A stretch of DNA of 64,000 nucleotides from Lepidodermella squamata (Eukaryota; Gastrotricha). The notes beneath the pieces were generated by a model that saw nothing but the letters and a program-made list of their open reading frames with translations, did not search any database and was not told the DNA's origin. Positions within the stretch are counted from its first letter, which is position 1; each line of letters opens with the position of its first letter. A program made the translations under genes and the position numbers. Location: positions 87,575-151,574 of the forward strand of contig JBLDXI010000061.1 in NCBI GenBank assembly GCA_047495785.1, given 5' to 3'. Positions 1 to 9,186 of this stretch are shown in pieces.

Positions 1-1728
1 GATTAATTCAATGATTTTAGATGTGGTCGATAGTATTATTTGATATGCAAAGTTTGGTCATTTGAATTCCAATCATTTTAAGCTGGCTGAAAATTTTTCA
101 AAATTTTCCAAACCATTTCTGAAACATATTTCATTGAATAATTCCTTCATTTATGATCATGACCATTCGGATGTGTGAATGTACCCAGCCATATTTGATA
201 GCCATTAATTATCTGAATTTAATTTATTTGATCCAATTCTGAAATTTGAAGGTTAACAAAGCTTAAAAGCCTTCATTTGTATTCAATGTAGCAATTAAAT
301 TTGATTCAAAGACAAACCATGAATCCACTAGCAGATAAGCGAACAATTTTTGGTAAAATTCGGCTAGAAGGCTGTGATGCCCACAACCCATCCAAAGTTG
401 AAATTAATCTTTTCTCATAAATCCGTGACAAAAAAAACTGAAGGAGTCGGAGGCGAACCTTGCTTGGGAATCCTGTCCAAAGTTTGCTTGAATCTTCAGT
501 CGAAGATGCATCCTTACTTTATTTTTTCAGAATTCTATTTCAGAAATTCTAATGAATTAACACAGATTCACGGCAATTCCTCGTGATGTGTTTTTGATGG
601 AATCGAAAAAGCTTGAATGCCACCTTCATCTGCTCTCAGCACTGCAGTCAAACATTAGATAATTAGCGGTGTGCTTTTTATCGCTCATTTCAATCATTTT
701 TCCTGACACGTAATCACTACCATTCTCTAAATCATCTCATCAATTACTAGTAGTATTGTTTGTGAATGAAAAAATACGAGAGACCAAACGCGCGCGCACG
801 ATCTCAATCTTGAAGTGCTGAGATAAAAAACATCGATCTGTAAAGATCAAAGATGAAGAGATCACGGCGCGCCGCTGTCAAACTCAAAAATTGGAAACGC
901 CAGGAGCAGCGTTACAATTTTGTTGCTAACGTAAACAAATTTTTCACGTAAATTAAAAATTATCATGTAAAAAATTTTAATTTGTCGAAAAATAATTTTT
1001 CAACAAATAAAATTAACGGAATTCAAAAAAAGTTGCTAGTAGCGAGGGATTGCTCTTATCGGGGTTGCTTATATCGAGGGAGCACTGTACTTCCTTGTTT
1101 GTGTATTTTTTTTCTTATGTTGTGAATATTCACACATTCACAAAGCTGTTGCTATCATTATTACCAGGTCACCAATGCGCATATAAGCAAAACGTGGAGA
1201 ATGGAGCGATTTTTGCGATAATATCGCGAGGACTAACTCTCTTGACCAGCCAATGCATTCATATGAGAGCTAGAAGCCACAATCCGAATCAGCAATTAAT
1301 ATTAGGTTTCAATTAAGTTAATTACCATCTTTTAAAATTAATTTAAAACCGCTTAAATTGAAAGTAAGCACTCCCATATCCCACAGCTGATTAAGTTGAT
1401 TTTATGGAATAAAAAAGAAATCACCTATGGTTCCTACATCTCCTCATTCATTTCTCGAAATTGCAAGAACATTTTAATTTCATGATGAAATATCGCATTA
1501 AAAATTAGTTAAATTAAATGCTCACTGACATTCTTATTCGCATCACTTTCTTAATGAAGAAGAAAAAAATGCTAATGAGCCCCCCGCTAAACATCGTTAA
1601 GGGATAGCAATGATGCCATTTTTATGAGGCTGCAATAAAAAAGGTATGTTCGTATTCCAGTGCGCGGAAACATAGAAGTGTCGGGCAGATAATTTTGAAA
1701 CGCACGGTAGAAGTTTGCTCATTGATTT
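1..1728. other. intergenic, no gene seen
   Basis: AT-rich sequence with only short open frames (under 90 codons). None has a signal peptide, a recognisable domain or convincing splice sites. The kinase body expected upstream of the exon at 1729 is not found here, so this stretch may be a long intron or a truncated 5' side of that gene. Confidence 0.5.
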
Positions 1729-2999
1729 ATGTCTCTCGTGTTCAGAGACTCGACGGAGCCAACATTTGACGATGATTGTCGATTGTCTCCAGAGTTTCGT
1801 GACTTCGTTTTATCCATGCTTCGGAAAGAGAAACTACTACGAGCCACAGGAGATGATTTGCTCAAGAGACCCTTTTTGACGCTGAAACCGGGGGTCAGCA
1901 TCGTAACTACAACCATTCCAACGCAAGATACCAACGCTGTAATTGCTGCAAGAGAAGCTTTAGAGGCAAGTGCATAAGCAGTACACTGATCAATACTCTA
2001 TATCTTTTTTTACAGTTGCTTTTCAAATACTCGATGCAACGAACAATGTTGCCCGATATTGAAAAATTGCTGGAGGATCAGCGCTTAAATGTGGACGTGA
2101 ATAGCCGAAACGATGACGGCTTCACGCCGCTGATGATTGCAGCTCAAATGGGATTCCATGAATTTATGACGCCACTGGTGGTTAAGCATGGAGCCAACGT
2201 GGAATTGAGGGACAATTACGGCAAAACAGCAATTTACATGGCGGCTAAAAATGGGCACCACAAAGTAGTGGAAGTTCTTGCCAAAGCATTGGGCGCTAAT
2301 GTTGAAGCAGCTAGTGATAGCGGAGCGACGCCTTTATTAGTCGCTGCTAAAAATGGCCACTTGGAAATTGTGAAGCTACTCGCTGGAGAGTTCAAAGCAG
2401 ATGTGAATGCAGCGACGAATGATGGTGCTTCGCCACTATTAGCTGCTGCTCATAAAGGCCACTTGGAAATTGTGAAGCTACTTGCTGGAGAGTTCAAAGC
2501 AGATGTGAATGCAGCAATGAAACATGGTGCTTCACCGCTATTAGCTGCTGTTCATAAAGGCCACTTGGAAATTGTGAAGCTACTCGCTGGAGAGTTCAAA
2601 GCAGATGTGAATGCAACGATGAATGATGGTGATTCACCGCTATATATCGCTGCTCGAAAAGGCCACTTGGAAATTGTGAAGCTACTCGCTGGAGAGTTCA
2701 AAGCAGATGTGAATGCCGCGACGAAAGAGGGTGTTTCACCGCTATATATCGCAGCTCAAAATGGCCACTCGGAAATTGTAAAAGTTTTAGTTTATGAATT
2801 CCATGCAGATGTTTGGTCAGATGATGGGTCGTCGTTGGTGCTCGCATCCGAAAAGGGTTATCGCCGCGTTATTGAATCTTTATTGAAGGTGCCTGACATA
2901 AAAGTTGATTCCGAAATGCATGTAATGGGAGTTTCGGCTCTATCACCAGTCTATCATCCTATTTCGAAAAATATACAAAAAACGAATAATTTACATTAG
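1729..2999 (+). CDS. kinase-tail/ankyrin-repeat protein, 5' partial
   Basis: Two exons, 1729-1965 and 2016-2999. Exon 1 reads like the end of a Ser/Thr kinase domain (subdomain XI, SPEFRDFVLSML then RATGDDLLKRPFL). Exon 2 encodes about eight ankyrin repeats. The 50-bp intron starts with GCAAGT, so it is a GC-AG intron; joining keeps phase 0 (ALE then LLFKY). The start is uncertain: a plausible acceptor (TTCAG at 1741-1745) lies just inside the ORF, so more kinase exons may be upstream, though none is visible in the 1.7 kb available. The order kinase then ankyrin matches the gene at 38582-41782, so the two are probably related. Likely an intracellular signalling or scaffold protein; no ligand can be inferred. 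It could be a 5'-truncated pseudogene. Confidence 0.65.
2355..2790 (+). repeat. 102-bp tandem DNA repeat encoding ankyrin units
   Basis: The block starting ggccacttggaaattgt recurs at 2355, 2457, 2559, 2661 and 2763, exactly 102 bp (34 codons) apart, and most copies are nearly identical at the DNA level. This is one codon longer than the usual 33-residue ankyrin unit. The near identity suggests recent unequal crossing over or gene conversion, unlike the diverged repeats of the ankyrin gene at 38.6 kb. Confidence 0.85.
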
Positions 3000-3029
3000 T
3001 TTAGGGCTGAGTCTCCTAATGATGCATAA

Positions 3030-3059
3030 ATGAGGGGTCAACATTTTGAAAAGTTGTTT

Positions 3060-3143
<84 letters not shown>

Positions 3144-3640
3144 TCTATTCTAAGTTATGTCTACCGATGTCCCGTTTCGGGCGATTTGATCGAAAACGGG
3201 GTTTCTGTAAATTTCTACTGCATTCAAATTGATAAAAATCTGAATTTCGAAAGCCACTGTGCTATCTTTAGAAGCAAATGCGCTCAATTAATTGGTTATA
3301 TTTTTAAAGCTTTCACATCTGAATCTATGCGCTTACAAGCCTATAAGACCTATGTGCTACCTATATTGTTTTCGCTATATTGTAAAAAATCCTAATGATA
3401 CGTTCCGAAATGCTACCAAACCAGCGTATAAAAATTTCTTTCTTAATCGTAACATTGATATATGGAATAATCTGATTCTCTCCCTGTTGAAATACGTAAT
3501 GAAATCTCCAAAAGAAATATTTTCCGCGTGGATCTTAACTCCTATATAAAATGTGAACTATTACTGGGTTAGTGTTAGTGGCCTGCCCTTCTAATCCTGA
3601 AAGTAATTTCGAAATACAAGTATTATTATTATTATTATTA
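3030..3640 (+). mobile_element. decayed non-LTR retrotransposon 3' end with (TTA)n
   Basis: After a run of about 27 ATT/TTA units (3066-3145), the frame reads IDKNLNFESH...YKTYVLPIL, then in another frame (3400-3540) FFLNRN..IWNNL. Both are typical of the C-terminal end of CR1/jockey-type reverse transcriptase ORFs. A frameshift and stops separate them, so the copy is dead. A second short (ATT)n run at 3620-3640 fits the simple-repeat tail of such elements. Confidence 0.6.
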
Positions 3641-4562
3641 GACTACAAAAGGGTGTGCCGACAAATGAGTACCGCAACACTTAAGCCCCGTCACTTGCGC
3701 CCCGACAAATGAGCCCAAAAACACTTGCGCCCCGTTTTAAAAATGACACTTGAGTACGCGACTTTTGAGCCCAAATTAAAATATTCAGGGGCGACATTTG
3801 CACACACGACAGATGCGCCCAGCGACACTTGAGTTCAGCCCGCGACATTTGCGCCCTATTTATCTGCGACATTTGCGCCCAGATATACCGTATTTGTGCC
3901 TATAGCAGCCCGGGCTACTAAAATTTCAACCTAGAAATTTTGAAATTTTTTTGATATCTTTGATATTATTTGTTTGCCTTCGCATAATTTAAAATAGCTC
4001 CTGAACCAAGAGGAAAAATGTGATGCGGTTTTTACCAGGCGATAGATCTGAGAGCGCGGTAAACTTAAGAGCTTTGGATTCGTGAGAGAAAACAGGTGAA
4101 AACGACTTTGGTTGAAAATTTCCATTTTTGAATGCTATTTTGGGGTCCACAACACGCAGAACCCAATCGCTGGTTATTTCCCCAACTTCCATTGAGGGGT
4201 AACGCTAACGAAAACCGCTATGATAGAGATAGAGATAGCATAACTTAATGGAAGTTGGGAAAATAACCAGCGATTGGGTTCTGCGGGTTGTGGACCCCAA
4301 AATAGCATTCAAAAATGAAAATGGTCATTACATTTGCGACCTGTACTCCTTTCCCGTTATTTCTATCTATTTATTTAACTTCGGCGACAGTTGAGCCCTG
4401 GGCGCAAGTGTTCCAGGACGCAAGTTGAAATAAATTTATTATTTTTATAAATGGGCGCAAGTTAAAGCTGGGCGCAAATGTCGGTACTCAATTGTCGGGG
4501 CGCAAGTGTCGCGGCGCAAGTGTCGCGGTACTCAAATGTTAGGCGACCTACAAAAGGCGTGC
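3641..4562. mobile_element. foldback-type palindromic element
   Basis: The left half (3660-3890) carries many degenerate copies of cacttgcgcccc/gacaaatgagccc. The right half (4380-4545) carries the same motif as its reverse complement (gggcgcaagtg). In the centre, arms of about 75 bp (4121-4195 and 4246-4319) form a near-perfect hairpin with a ~50-bp loop. The whole is flanked by similar direct copies of ctacaaaaggNgtgcc at 3643-3659 and 4547-4562, possibly a target duplication. No protein is encoded. The structure resembles foldback transposons with subrepeat-built inverted termini. Confidence 0.75.
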
Positions 4563-5117
4563 CTACCCACTAACAAACAAAAATGACAATAAAAATTGAA
4601 AAATCTATAAACTTGTGTGAAAAAAAATATATATAAAAAAAATTCTGAAAAATACTCAAAAAAAATGAAAAAATGAAAGAAAATTATAATGAAACTATGC
4701 TGTGTGATTGTATACGTTCTAATTCATTGTACGAACCAACTCTTATATATATTTTTTGTGCATATATGTGCCTATGTAATCAGTGTGTGCATAATATTAC
4801 TAAAAGATATTAGATATGATTGAATAGTAATAAAGCAGAAAAAAAAAATTTACGCAACAACTCTCTAACTAAATATACGGAACGAAATATAACCAATTCT
4901 CATTCACGTTTATTGCTAATTAAAAATTTTGTAAATGCTTGGCGCCTTCGGGCTGGCATATTATATCGAAATAATGAGAAAATAAAATAATCATGTTGTT
5001 GTTGTTGTTGTTATTATTATTATTGTTGATGTTGAGTTTTCAAATTTCTTTATTTTTTTCTACAAAGTATGCTCCTTTTCATAGTTTACAACAAACCTAA
5101 TGCCGTCGTGACTGCAA
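4563..5117. other. AT-rich non-coding stretch
   Basis: No gene seen. It holds short simple repeats (gtt and att triplets at 4994-5030). A phrase near 4935 (taaatgcttggcgccttcggg) resembles a LINE 3' UTR. It may be the remainder of the element broken by the foldback insertion. Confidence 0.4.
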
Positions 5118-5345
5118 AAAGTTTTCCTTAGGAGGATTGTTAATTTCTGGAATAACCTGAATTTTAACACTATTAATGCTAGCTTGAACATGTTTAAAAA
5201 CACCATAATGTCAAGTGATTGTTCGAAATTTCTTACCTCATCAGTGAGGCGCCAGCTCTAATATTTCTTTGTTTTCTTATCATTTTGCTATAATTGCCTC
5301 GGCGATGGTTGCAAGTAACATTAAAATAAAAATAAAATAAATAAA
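5118..5345 (+). mobile_element. second LINE 3'-end fragment
   Basis: The frame from about 5131 reads RRIVNFWNNLNFNTINASL followed by NMFKNTIM. This is the closing motif (fWNsLp...v.a.sln.FK) of CR1/jockey-like ORF2 proteins. It is followed by a short 3' UTR and an aaaataaaataaa-type tail ending near 5345. Only the last ~30 codons survive, a typical 5'-truncated insertion. Confidence 0.55.
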
Positions 5346-5706
5346 ATTCTGACATCGGAATCGTGATCTACGTGGTCGATTTACCCTATCCAGCCAGGAC
5401 AAAATCATGAGACGCAGTATAACTGAATGAACACAGCTTTACTGTTGGCTACGCTTTTAGGCCCTGTAATATTTTCCAGAGTAATTCGCTTTTGTCGGAT
5501 CGGAGCGCAGGTGCCCGCATAACAGGAAAAATAGCCAGCTTTTGAGGTGGTAGTAGTGACGTCACTGCTTCCTCATTTCGTCAGTTCGTTACTCTGTTAT
5601 TCCCGAAAAAGCTAACACACTTCAAAAAATAAGAGAGACAGTTGCAGCCGAACTCAAAAACTATTGGTTCAGTTTTGAGACCCACGATGCGATGCCGCTA
5701 TACAAT

Positions 5707-5853
5707 CAGGGTGCGAAGTACAGGGGTGCCTAACCGGGACTTTAATCAGAGGAAGGCTGAATAAAACCACAGGGGGACCCTTTGGTTTCGTCGGCTGGGT
5801 CGTAGAAAACAAGTAAAAAATACCTTAGCTCCCGGATCCTACTTCGCACACTG
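5707..5853. mobile_element. hAT-type MITE, family 1, intact copy
   Basis: The ends are CAGGGTGCGAAGTA and TACTTCGCACACTG, inverted repeats matching at 13 of 14 positions. They are flanked by a perfect 8-bp duplication TATACAAT (5699-5706 and 5854-5861). CAGGG termini and 8-bp target duplications are hallmarks of hAT elements. At 147 bp it has no ORF and must rely on a transposase elsewhere. Degenerate relatives occur near 10.8, 11.8, 32.5, 36.6 and 45.7 kb. Confidence 0.85.
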
Positions 5854-5951
5854 TATACAATGGGTGGTTTCGATCAAATGTTCGTAGCTACCGAATCTTC
5901 CTTACTAAAGATGACATACAGGTAGGTTCAGGATCAGTTTCATCAAATTAC

Positions 5952-6195
5952 TCACTTCTTTTGCTCAGGGGCCTTCTTATCGGAAGCATCAGCAGCTTTC
6001 ACCTGTTCCATTAACGCCAACATAGCCTCATCGTTTTGCCAGATCGAGCTCGGCGTGTCGACTTTAGGGTTGAACTGATTTCGAAACTTTTCTTTGAGCT
6101 TGGCCTTTCAGTTGCTCAATATCGATCTTGGGTGCTTCGACGGCATCGCCGACAGCAGCCTCTTGGTTAACAACTACTGGATCAACTTCCTCCAT
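5952..6195 (-). pseudogene. small ORF with one frameshift, unknown protein
   Basis: On the minus strand an ATG at 6195 opens MEEVDPVVVNQEAAVGDAVE and then IDIEQLK. One extra G (AAAGGCC) near residue 29 throws the frame. The next frame continues as a plausible lysine-rich protein (KLKEKFRNQFNP...SIWQNDEAML) to a TGA at 5952. Removing one base would give about 80 residues. There is no intron, so it may be a retrocopy, a recent pseudogene or an assembly error. The family is not recognised; the small acidic-basic composition suggests a cytosolic protein. Confidence 0.5.
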
Positions 6196-6199
6196 TTAA

Positions 6200-7070
6200 A
6201 AATGAATTATGACTCTAAGGGACTACTTTGCGCCTTGACTTGTTATTTTCAGAAACATCTGTTAAGCGTAATCACTCAAAAACACCATCTGGCTCACATT
6301 ACATAGCTGTTTTCATTTAAATGCCATTAAAAGTTAACTCTAAATATCTAATGTCAACATCAAACGTGTTAAGTCGACATTACATAGGCTGGGTCTATGT
6401 AAAGTTAACATTACATAAAAATCGACATTATATACGACATATACGAATTAATCACGGCTGCGTGATTAAACAACGTGTTAAATTAAATTGAATTGTATAC
6501 TGGTTGAACTTTGAATGATGGACTGCCTAAGGAATTGCGCCTGTAAAAAAAACGAATGAAACATAATTTGAAAAAGCAGGATCTTGAACCGTGGAGGTAG
6601 GTAAGGATTAATCTTTGTCAGCCTTCACCCTTTTCAAAACCGGAAACGGTAAATGACGGCAGTCTAGGAGGGGTTAATTAAAAACTATTGTTATTTTAAT
6701 TTATCTGCCTAGACACCATGGATATGCTTTTTCTCATCCAGATTTTAAGTAGAGAATGTGTTTTTCTTCAGGAAATAACCAAACATATAGGAACAGGAAT
6801 CCTGAACTTGTGCTTCGTGCGAAAACTCGATTTCAGCGCTTGAATCTCGTTTCAGCCCTTATCATCGTTAGGGATTCCATTTCGCATTGTTTTCTGAACA
6901 CTAGTGTATCCATCTGTCCATTTATCTGACCATTTGTCCCAAAGTAACATAGACATCTTTCAAGTCCTTGCCTCCATAACAACAAAAGGATTTACATTTT
7001 TCGTAAATACACCATGGTTTACATACGGTTTTACTTTTGCTGGTAATAACGTGTATTCATGATGTTTAAA
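6200..7070. other. intergenic, no gene seen
   Basis: AT-rich DNA with repeated short phrases such as acattacata near 6380-6440. No frame with a domain, signal sequence or spliceable exon was found. Confidence 0.4.
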
Positions 7071-7077
7071 GCTACCA

Positions 7078-7397
7078 ACACACACCGGCTTGTCAAAATG
7101 GTTACACACTACACACAACGTGCTCGGATAGCATTATAACAAAAGCCATTAGCTTGCAGCTTTCACTATCAATTTTCGATCACGTAGCTACGAACTACGA
7201 GCACACCAAACGAGACAATTGTTTTGCGACGACTGTGTTGCCTTGCGACTCCAGATAGACTAAACCTCTCACATCAACTTCAACCTTCAATCAATTTTGC
7301 AGTTGTCTTGACCTGAAGAGGCCTGTTCCTCGCCTTGCAAGGGCTCTAGCGTTGGAGGATCGATCAAAAGCAGCGGCCGGGATTGACTGTGGCATAC
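7078..7397 (+). pseudogene. eroded EGF-module exons of the lectin-EGF family
   Basis: Three patches run parallel to consecutive EGF exons of the gene at 12442-16344. The first, 7085-7130, shares cggcttgtcaaaatgg and aacgtgctcNgat with the exon at 14399. The second, 7225-7260, is like ccttgcgactc..gatggac of the exon at 14556. The third, 7303-7397, has a good acceptor (ttttgcag), a donor (catacgtaagt) and a length of 95 bp, near the 96 bp of the true modules. Cysteine codons are lost and a stop appears, so this is a relic of a third paralogue lying upstream of the two live ones. Confidence 0.5.
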
Positions 7398-7745
7398 GTA
7401 AGTCTAGGAATAAAATGTTGATTAAATTCAGACCTAATCCCGCGTTTATATCATGGTAATGTACCTATAAGGGCCACGAAATCAGGACTCTAAGGGACGA
7501 GTTCAAATTCCATTGTGGTTCTGGCTATTGATTATTTGAAATGTCCTCGAAGATTACCAGGGTATATTTCATCTCGCGGAAAATTGATTTTCAATTGTGA
7601 AAATTCTGCTTTATTTTTTGTAATTGGATGGGATTAGCTACTTAGGTCGCAATACATCTTTAGTTAAAATCCCATGTGTCATTCTGACCATTAACCATTC
7701 TGAGAGAAAATTCAATTTTTATCCGCGATTTAACCGAAGAAATAC

Positions 7746-7747
<2 letters not shown>

Positions 7748-7799
<52 letters not shown>

Positions 7800-7975
7800 G
7801 TTTTATTTTTCCTCTTCGAAACTGAGCGTCGTTCTTTAATCTTTACCCTTATTTTTTATCATTGGTTTTCTTTTTCCAGCGAATTTCCTTAGTAAGACCT
7901 ACTTTAATTTGGTTTCTATGCACTCCGTTGATCCATCTGGCTCGAGGTCTACCCCTGGGTGCGAACCACCCAATC
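7748..7975 (-). mobile_element. LINE 3' fragment with (TTA)n tail
   Basis: Read on the minus strand, the frame near 7955-7850 gives GRPRARWINGVHRNQIK then TKEIRWKKK and a stop. This looks like the C-terminal GRPxxRW block found at the end of several LINE endonuclease/reverse transcriptase ORFs. It is followed by a short 3' part and about 17 TTA units (7748-7799). The family assignment is tentative because so little is left. Confidence 0.45.
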
Positions 7976-8212
7976 AGAGGCCTCCAAATATATATTTTGT
8001 GTATTAGTCCTTCTACATCGATTTTCGAATTCTAAGACATTTTTAGATCTTGTTTTTACTTTTTCTAACTTTGAAACTATAAAAAATGTACCGAAGAAAA
8101 CCCGGAAAACCCAGACTCATTCTAATATCTCAACCAAATATCCCCAGACTCATTCGATCCCTTTAACAAGTGACATACTTCATTGTGTGACCACTTAAAA
8201 GTCCAATCTAAT

Positions 8213-8488
8213 GCGCACGTTGATTGGTCAATCGATCGTTGCTATGACTCCCGGATGAAACGTTCTGTCGTGCGATCCATAAGATTTTTTGCAACAAGTG
8301 TTTTTTTCCGCAGCAATTTACCACAATTTATATGGAGTTTACGCTCGTTGTCAATGGAAACCGGGCAGAGGGTGTGGCAAGGTCATTTTTGTCATAAATA
8401 TAAAATAATTTATTAGTGGATCGCACGACGGAAATGTTTCATTTCGGAGTCATTAGCAACGATAAATTGACCAATCAGCGCGCGCGCC
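8213..8488. mobile_element. palindromic MITE with ~75-bp arms
   Basis: The arms 8213-8285 and 8415-8488 are inverted repeats. The first contains ttgattggtcaat, cgttgctatgactcc and cgtgcgatcc; the second has the matching complements ggatcgcacg, ggagtcattagcaacg and attgaccaatcag. The ~130-bp middle is AT-rich and non-coding. No clear target duplication is seen. Confidence 0.7.
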
Positions 8489-9186
8489 AAGGTTCAACTT
8501 ACCAGTGGTTCCACAATGTTGATTATTCTTCTCGTGACTTTTGTATTTTTTCTGATTTTTTCTTGCCATCAGATTTAAGAGTTCTGAATTCTCATCTCTA
8601 TACTTATGGGACGCGCTGTAGCTTCATTTCATGTCCTCCGTTCAATCAGCTAGCTAGTAATTTATAACTGTTGATAGCTAAGTGAATGAGGGCGACTTTA
8701 TAGATAATTTCGGCGACAGGCGAGCAGACCTGTTACTTGCAAACTGTTAATCGCACAAGAGTCCTCTGTCGAATGGATGTAACCCCGTAGAAAAAGTCCT
8801 CGAATTTACGAAATTGCAGGCCAAAAACTTTAATCATAATTTATTTGACACTCATGCATGTTTTAAATAAAAGATGCGCGCATACACACACAAAAGTTCT
8901 TGTCTCAAGAAAAAAACGTGCGCATGCAGATCATTACGTTATTATTTTATTTTTTATAAGCTTCGCCCGAGGTAGGTAGATTTTTCGGTAAGCTGTAATA
9001 ATAATGAAGATATTGACAGCGCCAACTATCGTGGAAGCTTCCAATTAAATTTGCCACACAAGTACTAGAACTGGCAGAGAGAAAGCGATGCATCCATCTA
9101 CATTAGCTGAAGCTAACTACTTGGTGTACAGTGGGTGTTTTCATTATCACTGACGTCTTTGTTTTCGAGAATATCATTTCCACAAA
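8489..9186. other. intergenic; upstream region of lectin-EGF gene 1
   Basis: No gene. The last ~90 bases before the ATG at 9187 (cttggtgtacag ... tttgttttcgagaatatcatt) are similar to the 90 bases before the ATG of the paralogue at 12442 (cttggtgtatag ... tttatgtttgaaaatatcatt). This points to a shared promoter or 5' UTR. Confidence 0.5.

Noticed and set aside
1050-1316. 88-codon open frame near the left edge
   Set aside because: No domain, composition typical of AT-rich non-coding DNA, no splice support.
3030-3190. Open frame with a poly-isoleucine run
   Set aside because: The run is simply translation of the (ATT)n microsatellite; only the downstream reverse-transcriptase-like residues are meaningful.
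7320-7402. Possible independent gene exon with good donor
   Set aside because: Better explained as an eroded EGF exon because length, donor and flanking order match the downstream paralogues.
7748-7799. CRISPR-like or satellite array
   Set aside because: It is a plain (TAA)n microsatellite attached to a LINE 3' end; no spacers. No CRISPR array is present in the window.
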